64,000 nucleotides of DNA, taken from contig JAFEKX020000001.1 of NCBI GenBank assembly GCA_016893485.2, positions 7,581,501-7,645,500 on the forward strand, in the 5' to 3' direction. The notes beneath the pieces were generated by a model. The model was not told the DNA's origin, did no database searches, and saw only the letters and a list, made by a program, of their open reading frames with translations. Source of the stretch: Streptomyces sp. P3. Its GTDB lineage: Bacteria > Actinomycetota > Actinomycetes > Streptomycetales > Streptomycetaceae. The translations under genes were made by a program, and so were the position numbers. Shown piece after piece: positions 1 through 9,792 of this stretch (position 1 is the first letter of the stretch; every line of letters starts with the position of its first letter).

Positions 1-534
1 GTGGACGGCCGCCGCCGACTCCTGCACGGTCTGGTGCTGCGACTCGATCCGCAGGTCCGGCGACTCGGGCTCCTCGTACGGGTCGTCGACCCCGGTGAGC
101 CCGGTCAGTTCACCGGCGGCCTGCTTGGCGTAGAGACCCTTCACATCGCGTACGGAGCACACGTCGACCGGGGTCGCCACATGCACCTCGACGTAGGCGG
201 CACCGCTCTCCTGGTGCCGCTTGCGGACGGCCTCGCGGCTGTCGGTGTACGGCGCGATGACCGGGACGAGCGTCAACACACCGTTGCGGGCGAGCAGTTC
301 GGCCAGGAAGCCGATGCGCTGCACGTTGGTGTGCCGGTCCTCGCGGGAGAAGCCGAGGGCCGCCGAGATGAACTCGCGGATCTCGTCGCCGTCGAGCACC
401 TCGACGAGGCGGCCCTCCTCGCGCAGCCGGCCTGCCAGCTCGTACGCGATGGTGGTCTTGCCGGCGCTCGGCAGACCCGTGAGCCAGACGGTGGCTCCGG
501 TCGTCACGTGCAACTCCTTGTCGCTGATGGTCAT
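1..534 (-). CDS. cysC: Adenylylsulfate kinase (partial, 3' end outside window)
   Basis: This enzyme phosphorylates adenosine 5'-phosphosulfate to PAPS with ATP during sulfate assimilation. The visible part shows the Walker A loop GLPSAGKTT near residue 20, the DGDEIR segment and FSREDRHTN, all typical of APS kinases. The chosen ATG at 532-534 overlaps the cysH stop (ATGA), so translation is probably coupled. A GTG further in (position 510) is a possible alternative start. The frame is open to the window edge and no frameshift is seen. The order cysI, small protein, cysH, cysC matches the conserved Streptomyces sulfate operon, where cysD and cysN usually follow. Confidence 0.93.
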   Translation of the reverse strand, partial: MTISDKELHVTTGATVWLTGLPSAGKTTIAYELAGRLREEGRLVEVLDGDEIREFISAALGFSREDRHTNVQRIGFLAELLARNGVLTLVPVIAPYTDSREAVRKRHQESGAAYVEVHVATPVDVCSVRDVKGLYAKQAAGELTGLTGVDDPYEEPESPDLRIESQHQTVQESAAAVH

Positions 535-1239
535 TCGTGCAGCCCGCACTCGGTCTTGCCGCGGCCCGCCCAGCGGCCGGGCGCGCGTCCTCGCCCTCCA
601 GCACCCGGCGGGTGCAGGGCGCGCAGCCGACGGACGCGTAGCCGTCCATCAGCAACGGGTTGGTGAGAACGCCGTGTTCGGCGACGTAGGCGTCCACGTC
701 GTCCTGGGTCCAGCGGGCGATGGGGAGACCTTGACCTTCTGCCGCTTCTCGTCCCAGCCGACGACCGGGGTGTTCGCCCGGGTCGGGGACTCGTCACGGC
801 GCAGTCCGGTCGCCCAGGCCGCGTACTCGGTCAGGCCCTGCTCCAGCGGCTGGACCTTGCGCAGCTTGCAGCACAAGTCCGGGTCGCGGCCGTGCAGTTG
901 AGGGCCGTACTCGGCGTCCTGCTCGGCGACGGTCCGGCGCGGGGTGAGCGTGATGACGTTGACGTCCATCACGGCCTCGACCGCGTCACGGGTGCCGATG
1001 GTCTCGGGGAAGTGGTAGCCGGTGTCGAGGAACACCACGTCGACGCCGGGCATCGCGCGGGAGGCGAGATGGGCGACCACCGCGTCCTCCATCGAGGAGG
1101 TCACACAGAACTGCTTGCCGAAGGTCGCGACCGCCCACTGGAGGATCTCCAGCGCGGAGGCGTCCTCCAGGTCGCGGCCCGCCTGCTCGGCCAGGGCTTT
1201 CAAGTCGTCGGTGGGGCGCGCTTCCTGAGTCGTCGTCAT
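531..1239 (-). CDS. cysH: Phosphoadenylyl-sulfate (or adenylyl-sulfate) reductase, frameshifted in this assembly
   Basis: This thioredoxin-like-fold enzyme reduces PAPS or APS to sulfite. The sequence shows the PP-loop region CVTSSMEDAVVAHL near residue 45, the DTGYHFPET motif, and two cysteine pairs (CCKLRK and CAPC) plus the C-terminal ECGLHE. The paired cysteines suggest the iron-sulfur APS-reductase type rather than the E. coli PAPS type. Two single-base losses break the frame: near 720, where a run of five C is expected, and near 580. Correcting both gives one continuous protein of about 236 residues. The ATG at 1239 overlaps the stop of the zinc-ribbon protein, and the cysH stop overlaps the cysC start. 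Confidence 0.9.
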
Positions 1240-1414
1240 ATCTCGTCTCCCCTGCGTCGGTCTGCCGAAGGCCCCGGGCGAGGAGCCCGAGGAACTTCAG
1301 CTGAAAGGCCCGATTGCATGCCGCGCATTCCCATGCGCCATGGCCCTGCTCGCTGGGGCGCAGGTCCTCGTCGCCGCAGTAGGGGCAGTAGAAGGGGGCG
1401 GCCCGCTCGCTCAT
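1236..1414 (-). CDS. Zinc-ribbon microprotein between cysI and cysH
   Basis: This is a small protein of about 59 residues with CPYC and CAAC pairs, i.e. a four-cysteine zinc ribbon, followed by a hydrophobic and basic tail (RAFQLKFLGLLARGL). A similarly placed small protein is conserved in Streptomyces cys operons; its biochemical role is not known to me. The frame runs into cysH unless one G is restored near 1250. With that base the protein ends GGDEI and its TGA overlaps the cysH ATG, as in the other couplings of this operon. A role in handling the iron-sulfur or siroheme reductase, or in control of the operon, is only inference. Confidence 0.75.
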
Positions 1415-1445
1415 GACCCCTCCTTTCGCTGTCGTCCGCCGCCGC

Positions 1446-3142
1446 TCACGACAGTGCCTCCTCGGAGGCGCGGGTGGCCCAGGCGGCGAAGCGTTCGCCG
1501 TCCTCGCGCTCCTCCTGGAACCGGGTGAGGACCCGCTCGACGTAATCGGGCAGTTCCTCCGAAGTGACCTTCAGGCCACGGACCTTGCGGCCGAAGCCGG
1601 CCTCCAGACCGAGCGCGCCGCCGAGGTGCACCTGGAAGCCCTCGACCTGCTCACCCTGGTCGTTGAGGACCAACTGGCCCTTGAGACCGATGTCCGCGAC
1701 CTGGATACGGGCGCAGGCGTTCGGGCAGCCGTTGATGTTGATGGTGATCGGCTCGTCGAACTCCGGGATGCGGCGCTCGAGTTCGTCGATGAGCGTGATG
1801 CCGCGCTGCTTGGTCTCGACGATCGCGAGCTTGCAGTACTCGATGCCGGTGCAGGCCATCGTGCCGCGCCGGAAGGGGGAGGGCTTCGCGGTGAGGCCGA
1901 GCGCTTCGAGGCCCTCGACCAGCGACTCGATCTGCCCCTCCTCGACATCGAGCACGATCATCTTCTGCTCGACCGTCGTACGCAGCCGGCCGGAGCCGTG
2001 CGCCTGGGCCAGGTCGGCGATCTTCGTGAGCGTGGTGCCGTCGACACGGCCGACGCGCGGGGCGAAACCGACGTAGAACAGGCCGTCCTGCTGGCGGTGG
2101 ACGCCGACGTGGTCGCGCCAGCGGGCGACCGGCTGGTCCGGGGCCGGGCCGTCGACGAGCTTGCGCCCCAGATAGTCGTCCTCCAGGATCCGGCGGAATT
2201 TCTCGACGCCCCAGTCGGCGACCAGGAACTTCAGGCGGGCGCGGGTGCGCAGCCGCCGGTAGCCGTGGTCGCGGAAGATCGAGATGACGCCCTCGTAGAC
2301 GTCCGGGACCTCGTCCAACGGCACCCAGGCGCCGAGGCGTTGGCCGATCTTCGGGTTGGTGGAGAGGCCGCCGCCGACCCAGACGTCGAAGCCGGGGCCG
2401 TGCTCGGGGTGGTGCACGCCGACGAAGGCGATGTCGTTGATCTCGTGCGCCACGTCGAGGAGCGGCGAGCCGGAGATCGCGGACTTGAACTTGCGGGGCA
2501 GGTTCGAGAAGTCCTTGTTGCCGATGATCCGGCGGTGGATCTCGTCGATCGCCGGGGTGCCGTCGATGATCTCGTCCTCGGCGATACCGGCCACGGGCGA
2601 GCCGAGGATCACGCGGGGCGTGTCACCGCAGGCCTCGGTGGTGGAGAGACCGACCGCCTCCAGGCGGTTCCAGATCTCGGGCACGTCCTCGATGCGGATC
2701 CAGTGGTACTGCACGTTCTGCCGGTCGGTGAGGTCGGCCGTGCCGCGCGCGAACTCCTGCGAGATCTCGCCGATCACCCGGAGCTGCTCCGTGGTCAGCC
2801 GGCCGCCGTCGATGCGGACGCGCAGCATGAAGTACTTGTCGTCCAGCTCCTCCGGCTCCAGGATCGCGGTCTTGCCGCCGTCGATCCCGGGCTTGCGCTG
2901 GGTGTACAGCCCCCACCAGCGCATCCGGCCGCGCAGGTCGTTCGGGTCGATCGAGTCGAACCCGCGCTTGAGTAGATCGTCTCAATGCGTGTCCGCACAT
3001 TGAGACCGTCGTCGTCCTTCTTGAACTGCTCGTTGCCGTTGAGCGGGGTGAAGTGCCCGGCTGCCCACTGACCTTCACCGCGGTGACGGCTCACCTTGCG
3101 GCAGGGCGCTGCGGCTGCAGGGTTCTCAGGGGTGGCGGCCAT
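1446..3142 (-). CDS. cysI: Ferredoxin-dependent sulfite/nitrite reductase, siroheme type
   Basis: This protein reduces sulfite to sulfide with six electrons, using siroheme coupled to a 4Fe-4S cluster. The cluster cysteines are visible as CTGIEYC and GCPNAC in the last third, and the two duplicated ferrite-reductase-like halves are present. The true start is the ATG at 3142 (MAATPENP); a single missing base near 2973 separates the first 57 residues from the rest. Corrected length is about 566 residues, normal for the actinobacterial family. The gene leads the cys operon and lies downstream of a conserved leader peptide. Nitrite reductase is the alternative family assignment, but the cysH and cysC neighbours favour sulfite. 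Confidence 0.92.
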
Positions 3143-3271
3143 GGTTCTACGTCCTCCGGGACAGGCGGGTGATCGGCTCTGACCTGCGCGTACGGGCGCA
3201 TGCGGGCATACGTGCGCATCATTGCGCAAGGTGAGGCAGATACGGGGGAATCCGGCGGTGCTGCGGCTCGG

Positions 3272-3355
3272 CTAGCCCGCCGGACAGATGGCGCTGGACA
3301 TGCGGCCGAGGTCGACGTGCCGCCGACTCACCAAGGCAATTCCAGTTCCGGACAT
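3272..3355 (-). CDS. 27-residue putative leader peptide upstream of cysI
   Basis: An ATG-started reading frame encodes a 27-residue peptide ending in TAG. It contains LVSRRHVDLGR in the middle and SSAICPAG at the C-terminus. This matches the small putative leader peptide type found in Streptomyces upstream of sulfur-metabolism genes. It lies 130 nt ahead of cysI on the same strand. The single cysteine close to the end suggests translation-coupled sensing of cysteine supply, but that mechanism is inferred. It is too short for ordinary gene finders and is the only coding signal I see in the roughly 340-nt gap between 3143 and 3482. Confidence 0.8.
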   Translation of the reverse strand: MSGTGIALVSRRHVDLGRMSSAICPAG

Positions 3356-3482
3356 GACGGAAGCGTGTCACGGCGTTCTGGACACAGTCCAGCTTCGTCC
3401 GTCATGCGGACACCCTGGTCCCGCTATGTGAGACAAGGGTGTCATCGGTCACAAGCCGCGCACGGCGTCTTGTCGGCGCAGG

Positions 3483-4053
3483 TCAGACAGGGTAGGGCCC
3501 CGGCCAGGGGCCCGGCGTGGGCGCCTGCCGCACCTCCTCGACCTGGGTGTCGAAGAGCTTGAAGCCCCGCCGCTGGTAGTTGTCCATCGCGTGCACCCCG
3601 TCCAGGCTGCAGGTATGCAGCCAGACCCGCTTGGTCGGGGTCAGGCCGGGCCAGCGGTCGGCGAGGTCCCAGGCGCGGGCGGCGCCGTAGGAGAGGAGGT
3701 GGCCGCCGAGACGGCGGCCGCGGAAGGCGGGGACCAGACCGAAGTAGACGATCTCGACGACGCCGTCGTCCTGCGGCTCCAGTTCCACGTACCCACCGGG
3801 CGTGCCCCGGTCGTACACGACCCAGGTCTCCACACCCGGCCGGTCCAGGTGCTCCCGCCACTCGCGAACGTCCAGTGCAGCCGGTCGATCCAGAGGATGT
3901 CCCCGCCCACGGACGCGTACAGATAGCGGCTGAACTCGGGGAGGGCACCTCGGAGCGGACGATCCGCACGTCCCCGTCCGGCGCGATGGCCGGGAGGAGG
4001 TCGCTCGGGTCGGTCTGCTCCAGGGACCAGGTGGTCACCGGCATGTTCGTCAT
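3483..4053 (-). CDS. GNAT-family acetyltransferase, frameshifted in this assembly
   Basis: The protein is a Gcn5-related N-acetyltransferase of about 190 residues; the substrate is unknown. The acetyl-CoA binding segment appears as LVPAFRGRRLGGHLL, followed by the usual beta-strand (VWLHTCSLDG) and NYQRRGF helix. The N-terminus (MTNMPVTTWSLE) and middle (GGDILWIDRLHW) sit in two other frames, joined by single-base losses near 3938 and 3865. A gene of this kind commonly follows the cys operon in Streptomyces. It is transcribed in the same direction as cysI but upstream of it, so it is probably a separate unit. Confidence 0.82.
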
Positions 4054-4098
4054 GCCCGTCAGGGAATCATCCGGCCCGGGGATCTGTCGATCAGGTGA

Positions 4099-5357
4099 TC
4101 ATCCGAGCGAGCTGTCGATCGAGTTCAGCGGCAGGGCGAACAGCATCCGCCCGGAGACCGACCAGACCTCGCCGGTCTCCTGCCAGTAGGAGAGGGAGTC
4201 GGTCTGCGCGCTCCAGCACCGGTGCGTGTCGTCGGCCCCGCACTCGGTGGCCTTCGCGTCGCCGGTGTCCTGGCGCCACAGCGAACCGCGCGCGTCGTCC
4301 TTCCCGGGCGCGCCGCCCACGTACCAGGCGGACCCGTGCGCGAGCACGCCCCTGTACCACCGGCCTTCGTCGCGTACGCCTCCTCGGGCACCGCGCGCCC
4401 CGCGGAGTCGGTGGCGAGCAGGCCCGGCCGCGCCGGGTCCTGGCTGAAGGGGTAGCGCCACAGCCGCTTCGCGCCGCTCGCGACCAGACTGTCCGGGACG
4501 CTGCTGCGGTCCAGCGAGAGACCCGTCGGCCGTACGGCCGCCGTGCCGCCGCTGAGCCGGTACGACCCGACGGCGGGCAGCACATACCGGTACCCGGCGG
4601 CCGACCAGCCCTCGCGCACCCGGCCGACCGCGCCGGCCGTCACCGTGGTCCGCTGGATGCGGTTCATGTCGTACACGTACAGCGCGTCGCGGGTCCCGCC
4701 GGTGGTGGTGACCAGGAGCTTGTCCTGGTACCAGACCATGCCGGAGATCTTGGAGACGAGCGCGTGATAGTCACGCCCGCCGTCGGTCGGTACAGCCAGG
4801 AGGGCCCAGGTGTAGGTGAGGCGGGCGGGGTCGTCGGCGTTCACGAAGGCGACCCGGGCCAGGCCGCGGGTGTTCGCGGTCCAGCCGGAGAGGATCACCC
4901 GGTTCGAGCCCCACCAGCCGTCCTCGTCGGCGTCGCCCGAGGTGGTCACCGAGCGTGGCGTCCACGCGGGGTCGGCCGCGTCGCCGCTGTCCCAGCAGTA
5001 CGCGTGCGTGGCCGCCGGTTCGACGGGCAGCGCGGACTTCTCGTCGGTCGTGCAGTCGGCGGCGTCGCGCAGGGTGTGGTCGGCGCTCTTGAGGACGGCG
5101 TCGACACCGACCGGCCGGCCCATCGCCGAGGCGAGCCGGTCCAGGGACCGCTGTGGCTCCAGACGCTCCCTCAGCTGCAACGCGCCCAGGTCGGAGGCCG
5201 AGGTGAGGGGCTTGAGCGCCCCGGGATCGGAACCGACCGTGGCCTGCGAGGCGCTGATCATCGTCGCCGCCGCGGTGAGGCCGAGCGCGGCCCCGGTCAG
5301 CACGGCGCGCAGCGCCCTGCCCCGCTTACGCCGGCGGTGTCGCCCACGTGCACTCAT
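4099..5357 (-). CDS. Secreted protein of unknown function
   Basis: The protein starts with a basic stretch (RGRHRRRKRGR) and a hydrophobic signal segment (AVLTGAALGLTAAATMISA), so it is exported. The mature part of about 390 residues is rich in WGSNR, YVYDMNR and GRDYHALVSK-type strands that suggest a beta-propeller or other repeat-beta fold. I do not recognise a catalytic motif. One base is missing near 4360; the corrected C-terminus is WYRGVLAHGSAWYVGG and onwards. It resembles conserved Streptomyces secreted proteins found next to sulfate operons. The 200 nt upstream (5358-5557) hold nothing I recognise. Confidence 0.75.
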
Positions 5358-5557
5358 AGTGTCCTCCCGAGGCGAGCCAACTGCGGCTGGTGATCCGTGC
5401 GTTGACCAGGGAGCAGGTGGGGTGGCCCGTAGAGGGATGCTACGGCAGTCATGGCCCCCGCATGGGTAAGACCCTGCAAATATGCGGAAGATGCCGCAGG
5501 ACGCGTCTTTTGCGCCACCTGTCCCCGGGAGCGCCACGACCCGCGTCTCCTTCTCCG

Positions 5558-6846
5558 CTACGGGACTTGGGCCGACGTCCGCCCCCTGGTCACCCCGGGT
5601 GCCGTCGAGTGCGGCAGCAGCCTGCGCGGGTCGTCCGGCAGCAGCACCTCCACCTCGGCGTCCTCGCGGAAGCGGTACGGGCGGTGCTCAAGGACCGCGC
5701 CGAGATAGCGCCGTACCCGGGAGAGTTCGGCACGCACCGTCACGGTGCGGCCCGGGTCGCCGAACATGTCCTCGGCGAGGTTCGCGGCGCTGCGGCCGGC
5801 GCGGTGCAGGGCCAGGAGGTAGAGCAACTCGGCGTGCCGCGGGCTCAGTTCGTGGGTCCAGGAGCCCGCGCTGCCGGACACCGTCACCGACCAGCGGCGC
5901 GGCAGCGCCAGGTCGAGCACGATCCGGGCGGCGCCCCCGCCACCGGATCGTCGTCGGCGCGGATCAACCAGCCCCCGGCCAGCGGCTCCAGCGAGCACAG
6001 CCCGAGCGAGGGCACCCAACGGCGGCCCTCCGAGGGCGCCTTGGGCAGCGCGATCCGCTTCACGTACGGCATGCCGGTGACCGCGGCGGTCCAGCCGTCC
6101 CGGTCCACCACCAGGGCCTGTCCACCGATCCGGGGCAGGATCGGCGCCGCCACCGCGCGCAGCCGCTCCAGCGAGGTCATGTGCAGTTCGCGCAGCCGGG
6201 CCTCGGCGAGCTTGGCCACCGAGTCGACCCAGGCGAGGGTCGCCGGATGCATGGTCTCCAGCGGGCCGCTGACATCGACGACGCCGATCAGCCGGCCGTC
6301 CCTCGGGTCGGTGATCGGGGCGCCCGCGCAGGTGAACGCGGCCAGCGCGTGCGAGAGATGCTCACCGGCGAACACCTGCACCGGCCGCCGTACGACCGCC
6401 GGGGTGCCCACGCCGTTGGTGCCGACGACGTCCTCGCGCCAGTCCGTGCCGACCTCGATGCCCACCTCGTCGGCCTTGCGCAGCACGGCCGCGCTGCCCT
6501 CCCGCCACAATGCGCGGCCCTCGTCGTCGGCAACCAGCACGATGTGGTGGGCGGCGTCCGCGACCGACACCAGCCCCTCGCGCAGCACCGGCAGGACATG
6601 CCGCAACGGGCTTGCGCCGCGCCGCCGTTCCACCTCCTCCAGGGAGAGCAGCCCGGTGCGCAGATCGTGGTCGGGGCGGGTCCCGCCGCGTAACGCGCGC
6701 TCCCAGGACTCCTCGATCACCGGGCGCGGCGGGGTGCGGGCGCGCTGTCCGGAGAGCGGGGTGTGCCGGGCGTCGCTGAGCATCCGGGCCGTCCGAGCCG
6801 CGTCGACATTGGTGCGCCACGTCCGGCCGGCCGGCGGGTTCGCCAT
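5558..6846 (-). CDS. GAF-domain transcriptional regulator with C-terminal DNA-binding domain
   Basis: The N-terminal two thirds carry an AcoR-like GAF sensory region (VIEESWERAL, GTDWREDVVGTNGVGT, CAGAPITDPRDGRLIGVVDV), as in activators of aldehyde and alcohol catabolism. The C-terminal part (LSPRHAELLYLLALHRAGRS, then a winged-helix-like segment with VRAELSRVRRYLG) is the form seen in actinobacterial GAF regulators without an AAA+ domain, so it would act with ordinary sigma factors. One base is missing near 5937. It lies on the same strand as, and downstream of, the acyl-CoA dehydrogenase gene, separated by a strong hairpin, so it is probably transcribed from its own promoter around 6850-6960. 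Confidence 0.8.
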
Positions 6847-6940
6847 GGGTCCTTCTCTCCGGTCCCGTATCGACTGTTGTTCTCATAGTGCCGCTCCGCG
6901 GTGACGGAGGGAGACAGTCCGGACACAGAAGCGGCCAAGT

Positions 6941-6960
6941 TGCAACCCTCTGCAACCCTG
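6941..6960. promoter_or_regulatory. Tandem 10-bp direct repeat upstream of the GAF regulator
   Basis: Two adjacent copies of TGCAACCCT, with period 10, sit about 95 bp ahead of the GAF-regulator ATG. One helical turn between half-sites is typical of an operator. Autoregulation by the GAF protein is an inference. Confidence 0.35.
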
Positions 6961-6998
6961 GTGAACGGTCGTACGGTGTCTGAAACTTGTCCCACGCT

Positions 6999-7036
6999 GC
7001 GAGGGTGGTGCCGTGTCGGCGCAGCACCACCCTCGC
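6999..7036 (-). terminator. Hairpin terminator after the acyl-CoA dehydrogenase gene
   Basis: A perfect 12-bp inverted repeat (GCGAGGGTGGTG and its complement) with a 14-nt loop lies 18-55 nt beyond the stop of the acyl-CoA dehydrogenase gene. There is no T-tract, as is usual for high-GC actinobacteria. Confidence 0.6.
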
Positions 7037-7053
7037 GTTGTGCCGGTGTTGCC

Positions 7054-8686
7054 TCAGACCGTCGGCCGGGCCCGCTCGGCGATCGACGTGAGGTCCAGGC
7101 TCGGCGGCAGGGTGCCGAACGCGGTGCCCCAGTCGCCGCCCAGCCGGGACGCGCAGAAGGCGTCGGCGACCTCGGGCGGCGCGTACTGGACGAGCAACGC
7201 CCCCTGGAGCACGAGCGCCATCCGCTCGACCAGGCGCCGGGCGCGGCCCTCGATGCCGTCCAGGTCGGCGAACTCGGCGAGCAGGTTCTTCATCGCCCCG
7301 TCCAGCCGGTGATCGGCGCCGCGCACCCGGCCGACCTCGATCAGGAACGCGTTCAGCGCCTGCGGTTCACGCCGCAACGCCCTGAGCACGTCGAGGGCCT
7401 GGATGTTGCCCGCGCCCTCCCAGATCGAGTTGAGCGGTGACTCCCGTACCAGGCGCGGCAGTCCGGACTCCTCCACATAGCCGTTGCCGCCCAGGCACTC
7501 GGCCGCCTCGACCGTGACCGGTGAACAGCGCTTCGTCACCCAGTACTTGGCGGCCGGGACCGCCAACCGCAGAAACGCCGCCTCCTGTTCGCCGCCGTCG
7601 TCGTAGGCCGCCGCGAGCCGCAGTCCGAGGGCGGTGGCCGCCTCCGACTCCAGGGCCAGGTCGGCCAGGACGTTGCGCATCAGCGGCTTGTCCATGAGCG
7701 TGCCGCCGAACGCCTCGCGGTGGGCGGTGTGGTGGACCGCCTGCGCGACGGCCTGCCGCATCAGCCCGGCCGAGCCGAGCACACAGTCGAGCCGGGTCGC
7801 CGCGACCATCCCGATGATGGTGCGCACCCCGGCCCCCTCGTCGCCGACCCGGCGCGCCCAGGTGCCGTCGAACTCGACCTCGGCGGAGGCGTTCGACCGG
7901 TTGCCCAGCTTGTCCTTGAGGCGCTGGAGGAGGAACACGTTGCGGGTGCCGTCGGCCAGCACGCGGGGGACCAGGAAGCAGGTGAGGCCGCCCGGTGCCT
8001 GCGCGAGCACGAGGAAGCCGTCGGACATGGGCGCCGAGCAGAACCACTTGTGGCCGGTCAGTTCGTACGTCCCGTCCTCGGCGAGCGGGCGCGCCTCCGT
8101 GGCGTTGGCGCGGACGTCGCTGCCGCCCTGCTTCTCCGTCATGCCCATCCCGAAGACCGCACCGGCCTTGAGATGGGCGGGCCGCAGCTCACGGTCGTAG
8201 ACCGTCGAGGTCAGCCGTGGCTCCCACTCGGCGGCGAGCGCGGGGTCGGCGCGCAGGGCGGGCACGGCCGCGTGGGTCATCGACAGAGGGCAGCAGTTGC
8301 CCGCCTCGACCTGGGTCCACACCAGGAACCCGGCGGCCCGGCGGACATGGCCTGCCGGGCGGTTCCAGGCGGCGGTCAGGCCGGCGGACACGCCCTTGCC
8401 GAGCAGCCGGTGCCAGGCCGGATGGAACTCGACCTCGTCGGTCCGGTGGCCGTAGCGGTCGTGGGTGCGCAGGACCGGGGGTTCTCGTTGGCCTGCGCAC
8501 CCCACTCCTGGAGCTGGGCCGAACCGGCGGCGCGGCCCAGCGCGGAGAGGTCGTCCCGGACCTCGTCCAGCAGTCCGGGCGGTGTGTGCCGTTCGACCGC
8601 CTCCGTGAGGACGCGGTCGGCGGTGAAGACGTCGTAGCCGACCAGTGGGGAGTCTGGTTCGTCACGGTGTGGGTGGTGCGTGCCAT
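7054..8686 (-). CDS. AidB-type acyl-CoA dehydrogenase family protein
   Basis: The protein of about 545 residues belongs to the acyl-CoA dehydrogenase superfamily, in the AidB/adaptive-alkylation-response branch. It shows GMGMTEKQGGSDVRAN (FAD and substrate region), TGHKWFCSAPMSDGFLVLAQ, and the C-terminal ECLGGNGYVEESGLPRLVRE and SIWEGAGNIQALD typical of AidB. AidB in E. coli binds DNA and is thought to protect against alkylation; the true substrate is unknown. The start is the ATG at 8686. Single-base losses near 8652 and 8482 place the N-terminus in other frames. A 14-bp direct repeat lies just upstream, so it seems to have its own promoter rather than belonging to the sbnAB operon. Confidence 0.88.
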
Positions 8687-8719
8687 GGCTGGAACCTACC
8701 CGGGGGACGGCGGTGGTCT

Positions 8720-8756
8720 GGATCTCCACCCTGCGGAGCGCGGGATCTCCACCCTG
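8720..8756. promoter_or_regulatory. 14-bp perfect direct repeat upstream of the AidB-type gene
   Basis: GGATCTCCACCCTG occurs twice with a start-to-start distance of 23 bp, i.e. close to two helical turns, 34-70 nt before the AidB-type ATG. This is a strong operator candidate; the binding protein is unknown. Confidence 0.5.
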
Positions 8757-8776
8757 ACACGCCGTCGACCCCGACG

Positions 8777-9760
8777 TCAGGCCGAGGGGGACATGGCCGC
8801 CAGCATCGCGGTCTCGGGCGCCGCCGCCTCCTCTTCCTCCAGCCAGCCGGTGCGGTACACGGTGTCCAGATAGCGTTCGCCGAGGTCGGGTGCGATCGCC
8901 ACCGCCGTCGTGCCGTGCCGTCCGTTGCGCGCGAGCCACTGCTCGGCGCCCCTGACGACCGTGCCGGTGGACCCGCCGAACAGGAAGCCCCGCGCGGCCA
9001 GTCGGCGGCAGGTCTGCACGGTGTCCGGCTCCTCGACATGGATCACGTCGTCGATGTACGACGTGTCGAGGAACGGCGGTGCCACGCTGGTGCCGAGCCC
9101 CGGGATCATCCGCGGCCCGGCCTCCCCGCCGAACGTGACCGAACCGGCCGCGTCCACGGCGACGATCCGCACCCGGCGCCGCCACTCCCAGAACCAGCGC
9201 GCACAGCCCATCAGCGTCCCGGTCGTCCCGGCGCCGACGAACAGCACGTCGAGCTGCGGGAACCGGCCGGCGATGGCGGGTGCCGTGGTGCGGTAGTGCG
9301 CCCGCCAATTCCCCTGGTTCGTGTACTGGTTGAGCCAGACGTACCGCTCGTCGGACGCGCACAGCGCCCGCACGTACCCGATCCTGGCGCCCAGGAAGCC
9401 GCCGTGCGTGTCGGGCTGGTCGATGACGTGGACCCGGCTGCCGAGCGCCTCCATCAGCTGCACCGTCGGCACGTTGCAGCGTCTGTCGGTGACGCACAGG
9501 AACCCGTAACCGCGGCTCGCGGCGAGGACGCTGAGCGCCACGCCCAGATTCCCGGACGACGACTCGACGAGCACCGAGCCGGGCCGCAGGATCCCGGCCC
9601 GCTCGGCGGCGTCCACCATCTCGGTGGCGGCCTTGAGTTTGACCGAGCCGGCGAAGTTGAACCCCTCGCACTTCAGATAGAGCGGCAGTTCCAGCGCGGC
9701 CCGCAGGTCGACGTAGAGGTCGTCCTCGTTGAACTCCGCGGGATCGGAAATAACAGCCAT
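8777..9760 (-). CDS. sbnA: SbnA-like PLP enzyme, N-(2-amino-2-carboxyethyl)-L-glutamate synthase
   Basis: The protein of 327 residues is a cysteine-synthase-fold PLP enzyme. The PLP lysine is visible in NFAGSVKLKAA, the substrate loop in ESSSGNLG, and the phosphate-binding glycines in VGAGTTGTLMG. The motif pattern fits SbnA, which joins O-phospho-L-serine and L-glutamate to make N-(1-amino-1-carboxyl-2-ethyl)-glutamate, the first step to L-2,3-diaminopropionate in staphyloferrin B biosynthesis. The frame is intact. The gap to sbnB is 32 nt, so the two are almost certainly co-transcribed. The SbnB partner makes plain cysteine synthase unlikely. Confidence 0.88.
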   Translation of the reverse strand: MAVISDPAEFNEDDLYVDLRAALELPLYLKCEGFNFAGSVKLKAATEMVDAAERAGILRPGSVLVESSSGNLGVALSVLAASRGYGFLCVTDRRCNVPTVQLMEALGSRVHVIDQPDTHGGFLGARIGYVRALCASDERYVWLNQYTNQGNWRAHYRTTAPAIAGRFPQLDVLFVGAGTTGTLMGCARWFWEWRRRVRIVAVDAAGSVTFGGEAGPRMIPGLGTSVAPPFLDTSYIDDVIHVEEPDTVQTCRRLAARGFLFGGSTGTVVRGAEQWLARNGRHGTTAVAIAPDLGERYLDTVYRTGWLEEEEAAAPETAMLAAMSPSA

Positions 9761-9792
9761 GTTCTCCCCCTAGTGGTGCGCCACGATCGCCG

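Noticed and set aside
5558-8686. AidB-type gene and GAF regulator as part of the diaminopropionate operon
   Set aside because: A separate direct-repeat promoter and a terminator hairpin surround them and their families do not fit the pathway.
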